A stretch of 31,579 bases of DNA from Amphimedon queenslandica (taxonomy: Eukaryota; Porifera; Demospongiae; Haplosclerida; Niphatidae), in contig NW_003546370.1 in assembly GCF_000090795.2 (NCBI RefSeq), forward strand, positions 120,828 to 152,406, read 5' to 3'. A program made the position numbers and the translations under genes. This document shows, piece after piece, positions 25,472 through 31,579 of the stretch. Every line of letters begins with the position of its first letter. Positions within the stretch are counted from its first letter, which is position 1. Below the pieces are notes generated by a model, which did not search any database, was not told where the DNA came from, and was given only the letters and a program-made list of their open reading frames with translations.

Positions 25472-26798
25472 CCTACATGTACAAGGAGAAGGGTCTGAAA
25501 AGTTGTGCACACAATTTTGTCCGGTATCCATGTATCCACTTGTCAAAGTTTAATGATAACATATTATTATGTAATAGTAAAGAAGGATGATGCTTGCTAA
25601 GTGCATAAATTGGCCACCATGTTTGATAGAAACACATTTTTGTCTTACTACCTTTTTGGTGTCACAAACCTAGAAAGCAGTTTGAGGATTAAATGTGGTC
25701 TAGTAGTCACCTGAAAGATTGCTATTAAGTGACATAAGTGCTTTCCTGGAAGTTGGAACAAAGTATTTTTCCATTGCTGCCATTAGCAAACTCACATTCA
25801 ATGAATTTATTATGATATGCAATGAATGTACATGTATTTATTTTGTAATGAATATAGCATGTATATCCTTGATTAGTGACTTTTACATGTATATGTGGAA
25901 CCACATGGTAATATCATGACTGTCTTATGCTGTCATTGTAATATTATGCCACAAGGAATTTAATTACACTCCTTTAACGGATGAGCATGTAATTAGCTAT
26001 ATAAGAGTTCTTAAGTGGAAAAGATTTTTTTAACTTATATTGCCCATGGGTTTTTGAAAGATATTTTGTTACACTTGTACATGTATACTGAAAATATCTC
26101 GTTTTGCTTTTATTTTTATTAGAGCAAAAAGTAGTGTCTGATAGTGTTTGTAGTGAATCAGGTGAGCATGGATCCACTGACGTCTTTAAAAGCAAGAAGA
26201 GAAAAATAGAAAAGTAATGAGAATTTAAATTTTATTAAAATGGCCTGATTGGCCTCTATACATTGTACATGTATTTCCTCTTTCTCTCTTTCCAGGATTG
26301 TGAATGATTCTGCCTTCCCTTCGAAGGCCATACCTCAGCAGTACCAACAGCATGAAAACCTCTCCAGTACTTCAGCAAATGGAGGGACTGAAACTAACAC
26401 TGGACCAGTTGAAGTAGAGGTAAACCATGCCAGCACATGCAATCCAGATGAGATAAGGACATGTATACCAGTGGACATTCCTGATGCTGATAAACCTATT
26501 CCTGGACTAGTATTACTACCTCCTAATACAGAGACACAGCCCCCAGTCGACTCATCACATCATTTTGTCCATATACTTCATTGCCCTTCTAATGATGATG
26601 TCATGGACTCTCAAGTTAACAAGACAAGTATCCTGAATTTAAATGTATGTGCTGGGAAAAGTGGAACAGGAGGACATGAAATAATGGCGAGAGACTTAAT
26701 GGAAGAAGAGGAGGAGACGAATGAAATGGAGGACATTGATCAAGTGAAGACTAATTTAGAGGAAACTAATATTAGGAAAATTACAGAGGACAAAAGTA

Positions 26799-26843
26799 GT
26801 ATAGTATAGATATAGTATAGTATAGTATAGTATAGTAGTATAG
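26799..26843 (+). repeat. TATAG pentanucleotide expansion inside a coding exon
   Basis: About eight imperfect TATAG units interrupt the DNA2-like frame. Removing one 39-base stretch restores a continuous reading from KSS to IDGAEFK. The tract is a multiple of three long but introduces TAG in frame at 26807-26809. Confidence 0.8.
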
Positions 26844-27424
26844 ATGGAGCTGAATTTAAAAGTGACTCAAATGATTTTAGTCTGTTGGACCATAATATTG
26901 ATTGGGATGAGATGCTTAAATGCATCAGTGGAATTTATGATGATGATGAACACATGCCTCATGATATTTATTTGACTTTGCCACCAAGATATGAAGTAAT
27001 GGCTGTTAATAGGAAGAAATACAGAGACAAGAACGACGGAAGAACAAACAGTCAGATAGCCCTTAAAATCTTGTACCATTTTTAAAATTTACTGAGGAAG
27101 AGCAGGGGAGAGGGGAAGAAAGGAAGACTTTATGTTATCTCAGGGACGACTGGTAAATGAAAATTTGATTGTTTAAAAGTCATGTTTCTTCTTTTAGGAT
27201 TCAGTCTGATGTCAGAATTGGTGATATAATACATATTGTCCCCAGCTGCTCAACTTTAAGTGCATCTGTATCTCATGCTCCTTCACAGGATTGCTTTGTC
27301 ATCAGTAATGATAATGCTAGATGTATTATCATTAATCCAGATTATCTTGTTTGTGTAAGTAGCATTAGTAATGGAATCACTTGCACCAGAAGGTAAAAAT
27401 GACATACATTTACATGTAGTGTAC

Positions 27425-27580
27425 ATGTACAATTTTGTCAAATTTTTTGAGCAACTTAAAAAATTGATATGAAAATCTAATTTTTATTTGAATCAGCTCA
27501 CACTACTGTGAGGCTCACAGTATCAGAAAAATTGAGATCACCGTCTTATCCATTTTTGACAAATACTATTTTGTTATACA
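27425..27580 (+). repeat. Internal fragment of the CAGGGTTTCCC-ended repeat
   Basis: GTCAAATTTTTTGAGCAACTT, the AAAATCTAATTTTTAT stretch, GAATCAGCTCA and ATTTTTGACAAAT follow the interior of the element at 18845-19392. Both termini are absent. Confidence 0.45.
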
Positions 27581-28864
27581 TGAAATTACATGTACATTGT
27601 ACATCTCCCTTCCAGATCTATCCTTGAGGATCTATTCAAAGGTTCTTCTCAAACAGAAGCTATTTTGGTTGGTAAGTTACTCCACGAGATGTTTCAAAAG
27701 GTGAGACTAATTACATGACTATCATGTGACTATTAAGTAACAGGCAATACTAGCCGCTTCACAGCATGCATCAGTGGTCACCAGAGACTTTGTACTATCA
27801 TTGATACCTTCTTTAGTGAACAATGTATCAGTTATGCAAGAACTGTAAGACATTAATTTAAAACTTAATTATAAATGTAGCTATGCTCCTTAATTCTCTC
27901 TCTCTCTCTCTCTCCCTCTCATCATTAGGATTAACTGAATGTGATTTATCTGAGAGTTTAGCTGAGCATGTGAATCTCATAGTTACATGGTGCAATCAGT
28001 ATCAAAATATTACCTACACGAATAATAATAAGATTGAGTGGAAAAGATTCATGTACATGTAGTATTGCCTCTTTACTATCATTGTATAGCTGGTTTATTT
28101 TGTGCCGAGTTGATTTTTTGCAGTTTTGAATCAACTAAAATTAACAAAATTTTATTAACATGAAAAAATAAGCCACATACATAAATTAATCAAAACATGA
28201 CAATTTGAGACTACAAAATGAACCAGCAACACAGTATTGTCATTATTGTTGTTATTATCACTGTTATTCATTGTTGTCAGATTCCCTCATTCCGAAACTG
28301 AAATGGTTAGCATGTGTATCACAGATGTTACAGACATAGAGGAAAGCGTATTGTCTCCTAGGTAAGGTCAAGTCTCATCTTTTACATGTATTATGTACAT
28401 GTACATGTGTAGGTTTGGACTCAAAGGAAAAGTTGATGCAACTGTAAAATAAAAGTATGAGCGATCCAAAGAGAAAGAGAGTACATATAATACTTATTTT
28501 TACAGATTACTGATTTTACTCGTCAAACCACTGAGCATTTGGTTCCCCTGGAAGTTAAGACTGGACAGATGAATGCCAAATATGGCGTCATTCAGCACCG
28601 GGCTCAAGTAATCCCTGCCCCTTTTACCATAAATGGATGTGCTAATATTGCAGGTGCTGCTCTATTGTTTGATGCTGTGTGACAGTCATGTGGAGACTGT
28701 ACCTGCTGGACTATTGTATTATATGAAATCGAAAGAGACCCTCTCTGTATTGGCCAGAGACAATGAGATAAGAGGTACATGCATATACATGTAATACATG
28801 TACAATGCATGTACTGTACAACAGGAAATTTTGAGTGAGCTACATGTATGTTGTTTTGATAGCC

Positions 28865-29013
28865 AACTGCCAAAATTCAAATTTACCATTTTTGAAATAT
28901 TATTTGCATGCTCAATGGCACATGGCCACAAATTTGCCAAATTAAATTTATTCACCAACGACCAACTTTAGCAATTTGCTAAAATTTAGTCACTCGAAAA
29001 CTTCCTGCTATAC
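28865..29013 (-). repeat. Degenerate palindromic MITE, reverse copy
   Basis: Read on the minus strand it follows the 11211-11416 element: AGCAGGAAGTTTTCGAG, TAAATTTTAGCAAATTGC, GTTGGTG, then GCCATGTGCCATTGAGCATG. The arms are eroded. It lies in an intron of the DNA2-like gene. Confidence 0.45.
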
Positions 29014-29937
29014 TTTACATATACATGTAGTGCTTATTATTGTACTTCCCTCTTTCTCTCACTCCCTCTTTCTCTTTTAGCTTTGTTGATAGCAAGGAAT
29101 CATTTGGCTCGTTACCATGGCAACCACTGGGATCATGTGACCTTGCCAGAGATGCTTAGAAACCCAAGAGTCTGTCAACACTGTCCTCGCTTGAAAGAGT
29201 ATAGCCTTTACCACAAGTAATGGAGAGAGAGAGAGAGTGAGAGGGACAAGAGGAAATTTGTTTCCTTTATTGCTTATGCACGTAGATGTACATGTACCTT
29301 TTATGCATGAACATATTGTATACCATATAGCCCCAATTTTCTGTTGTCTAATTTTTTTATTTTTGTGACGCATCAATAATTTTAATCCCAGACAAACTAC
29401 CTGTCAACATTGTTAACACTGCATGTGTTGGTTAATTCACAAAAAATTACTTATAATAAGATCATGTACATGTATGTAATTTTCTGTAAAACAAATGTAC
29501 ATGTACATATCCAGTGGCTGACCAGGGGTGTTCCATGGGTACTATGGAACCCTCTTTTGGTTAAAGAGGTTGTCTTTTTGTAGTTTCTTTGGTTCACTTT
29601 TTCTCCATTTTATTAATTGAAATTTTAGTTAAAATTATAAGCCAGTTAAGCCACAGCCATGCCAGTGCATACATGTACATGTACTTTAACCCTTTGTTTA
29701 TATTACAGGGTGTTTGAGAATGATATGGCAGAGTCTTCAGGTTTCAGGGATCATTATCCGTTGGTGCTTGATCAAATGAGTCCGCTCTGTGTTGACTAGC
29801 TCCTATCGTCATTGAGTTTGGTGATGGAAGAAATGAGTTATGAGCAATCAGAGTCAATCAAAGAGGCAACCTGGCGGACTACAGTTCGTGATAGGTATTG
29901 GATTGCAGTTGTATACTAAAATGAATTTACATGTACA

Positions 29938-29988
29938 TTTATTATTATTATTGCTGTTGTTATTATTATTATTATTATTATTATTAGG
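29938..29988. repeat. (ATT)n tract, tail of the adjacent retroelement
   Basis: An interrupted ATT repeat directly follows the 3' end of the minus-strand retroelement fragment. Read on the minus strand it is (TAA)n, a usual tail for several non-LTR lineages. Confidence 0.7.
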
Positions 29989-30480
29989 AAAAAGTTAGGG
30001 CAGGATGAAAAATGAAATAAAAATAATTAGGTTGATAGAGATTAAAAAAATAATAATTTAATAAGGATAAAGTTAAATTATGGATTTAAGTCATTATAAG
30101 GTCCAAAGGGGCTCTGTCACAGGTATCAACAGATCTCCATTTTGTCCTGGAGCCACGGAGACAGAGTATAGAGGTTCGAATGATGGCAAATGTTAAGCGA
30201 GTCCTGATCCAGTTGATGACTTCACTGTAGTGCCTCGCCCATTTCATTGATAGCCTTTCTCCCAATCTCTTCAAGAAGGCATTTGCTTCTCTCCCTACCA
30301 TACCATCCACTGACACACATATCGGGGGGAATAAGGCTCTCCTTGCTTCACATGCTGACAAATACTTCACTTTCTTCTCTTCGGCTTTGGCCAGTACATT
30401 AGATGGAGACTGGTTCACATATGACTGGGCGTCAGTGTTTACAACACGAATATCAAGCAACGCCTCAGACTGTTGAGACC
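29989..30480 (-). mobile_element. Retroelement C-terminal fragment, 5'-truncated
   Basis: A minus-strand frame is open from the truncated edge near 30479 to a stop at 30086 (about 130 codons). It reads LLDIRVVNTDAQSY, KVKYLSACEARR, PICVSVDGMVGREA, WARHYSEVINWIRTRL and ILCLRGSRTKWRS. This pattern of conserved words resembles the C-terminal end of retroelement ORFs common in marine invertebrates, recalled from general knowledge and not checked. No reverse transcriptase catalytic motif is inside the fragment. About 95 bases of AT-rich 3' sequence and a TAA-repeat tail follow. It is inserted between ATT tracts in an intron of the DNA2-like gene, antisense to it. Confidence 0.65.
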
Positions 30481-30481
30481 A

Positions 30482-30530
<49 letters not shown>

Positions 30531-30532
30531 TA
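30482..30532. repeat. (ATT)n microsatellite next to a splice acceptor
   Basis: About 16 pure ATT units abut the truncated edge of the retroelement fragment and run into the T-rich acceptor (TTTTTTGCAG) of the exon at 30543. Length change here would alter the distance to the acceptor. Confidence 0.85.
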
Positions 30533-31479
30533 TTTTTTGCAGAGTTAGGGAAGGCAGTTGTGTCAATAATTTGTTGTCTTGCCGACCTGAGGCTCTTAAT
30601 GAAATGTCTAGTGGTAATTTAAAAGTGAAGCAAACCTTCCTGAGGCAAGGAAATGAATCCAAGTGAGTTCCAGTGTCCATTTTTACTCTCACTCCATCTC
30701 TAGTTCTCATTTATTCAGTATGACAGGATACTTGTTAGTCATGATGATATTAATTGGTCTGTTGCTATGGGTTACATAATGAATATTAATGAGCAATCGA
30801 TTGTTCTAGCATTGGACAAGTAAGACATACATGTACATGTATTTACATGTACTTATTTTTAATTTCTATTTTTACTCTTTCTCTAAATTATTATTTCCCC
30901 AGGTCTGTCTCTGTTGGTCAGTCGTACACTATTGATCAAACTGCTGGTTAATTTAGCACTCTAATCCTGTCAACTTTAGCAGAAGTTTGTACCTCTGATG
31001 GTGAAAGGTGAGTATAAGTACTAATACTAAGGACACTCACTAAATAATATTTGTTTTAAGGGATCAACAATTAAGAGAGCTAGTGATTGATTTGAGGGAG
31101 CCAAGGTTCTGTGAAGGAAAGGTAAATATACTGTCATCAAGTGAGGAGTCTTTGCTAGCGACTTTGAATAAGCAACAAAGACAATGCATTGAAAGTGTAA
31201 GCTCAGCAAAGATGCATGTGAATGTACAATTAAATATTGTCTCTTATTAGGCTCTTTCTGCTAAGGATTATTCTCTAGTTTTGGGTATGCTAGGGACTGG
31301 AAAGACGACAGCTATTGCCTGTCTTGTACAAATACCAGTTGCCCGGGAATTAGTGTATTACTGACCTCATTCACTAACTCAGCTGTTGACAATGTACTAA
31401 TGAAACTAATAGAAAACGGTAAGAGGAGAAGTGGGAAGTGTTAGGAATTGATGTACATGTATTGATGAATCACTGTACC

Positions 31480-31556
31480 TTCAGTGTTTTGTTAAATTTT
31501 TGAGCGACATTGAACATTTATTAAAAATCCAATTATAATAAAAAATTAAAAAAAAC
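31480..31556 (+). repeat. Fragment of the CAGGGTTTCCC-type repeat at window end
   Basis: CAGTGTTTTGTTAAATTTTTGAGCGACATTGA-like words and AAAAATCCAATTATAATAAAAA follow the interior of the family seen at 18845-19392. The match is loose. Confidence 0.35.
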
Positions 31557-31579
31557 AAGACTGAGTAGGATTCCGAACG

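Larger units (their letters stand above)
24596..26124. other. Intron 1 of the DNA2-like gene
   Basis: Between the tentative first exon and the next acceptor there is no coding signal. It contains a complete hAT-type MITE (24756-25103), a possible tRNA-derived SINE remnant near 25428 and otherwise AT-rich unique-looking sequence. Confidence 0.5.
24560..31418 (+). pseudogene. DNA2: DNA2-like nuclease-helicase, probably decaying; cut by window end
   Basis: Working model: 24560-24595, 26125-26213, 26296-27152, 27198-27392, 27616-27700, 27744-27844, about 27930-28050, 28281-28361, 28413-28443, 28506-28607, 28654-28774, 29081-29216, 29709-29894, 30543-30662, 30719-30819, 30903-31007, 31061-31196, 31251-31418. 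DNA2 trims 5' flaps and resected DNA ends. Recognisable parts are a basic KSKKRKIEK near the start, RIGDIIHI, GKLLHEMFQK, DIEESVLSPRFGLKGKVD, the nuclease core PLEVKTG, Fe-S segment CQHCPRLKEY, LVIDLREPRF, Walker A (GMLGTGKTT) and LTSFTNSAVDN. Lesions: stop in a TATAG tract (26805), a one-base frameshift near 27080, TAG at 29797, TAA at 30949, a one-base loss near 31333, phase breaks around 27844 and 30719, and Tyr for the last Fe-S Cys (29200). Assembly error could explain some, hardly all. The first two exons are tentative. Confidence 0.75.

Noticed and set aside
30403..30666. Open frame with a poly-leucine run
   Set aside because: The leucines are the (ATT)n microsatellite read in another frame and cross the acceptor at 30542. 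The real exon starts at 30543.

Overview
The window is animal nuclear DNA, most likely from a demosponge and probably Amphimedon queenslandica. It is AT-rich. Genes are cut into many small exons by mostly 40-60 nt GT-AG introns, and palindromic ACATGTAC microsatellites and short non-autonomous DNA transposons are everywhere. The proteins are animal-type: plexin-like ectodomains with PSI and IPT/TIG domains, the elongation factor TFIIS, and the helicase-nuclease DNA2. Species assignment is inference from style and content. All exon models were built by hand from splice sites and phase.

Positions 1-14656 (+) hold a tandem cluster of receptor genes. There is a broken 3' copy (989-1886), a complete 18-exon gene (3002-8367, 1346 aa) and a complete 14-exon gene (9015-14656, 1180 aa). 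Each complete gene encodes signal peptide, Sema-like propeller, PSI/IPT modules, an IPT/TIG stack with an RKKR site, a Ser/Thr stalk, one membrane span and a short tail of about 106 residues. The tail has NPxY and other tyrosine motifs but neither a plexin GAP nor a MET-type kinase. The paralogs are nearly identical from the last PSI to the membrane but strongly diverged in the Sema region. Two related minus-strand gene fragments (1935-2255 and 8536-8855) lie after the first two copies, so the duplicated unit carried a neighbouring gene with it.

Positions 15109-18005 (-) encode a thioredoxin-fold, peroxiredoxin-like protein. Its only in-frame TGA falls exactly where the first cysteine of the CPYC redox motif belongs, so I read it as a selenoprotein (U-P-Y-C). 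A weak SECIS-like hairpin lies in the 3' UTR. The gene converges on the second receptor.

Positions 19858-24368 (-) encode TFIIS. From 24560 to the window end (+), head-to-head with TFIIS across 191 bp, lies a DNA2-like gene. Its nuclease and helicase motifs are recognisable, but it carries several stops and frameshifts and has lost one iron-sulphur cysteine, so it is probably a decaying copy.

Mobile DNA fills introns and spacers. Two hAT-type MITEs have perfect 8-bp target duplications (23215-24031 and 24756-25103). There is also a TTAA-flanked MITE, a TA-flanked palindromic family, a CAGGGTTTCCC-ended family and a retroelement C-terminal fragment with a TAA-repeat tail. No bacterial operon, CRISPR array, rRNA or tRNA gene was seen.
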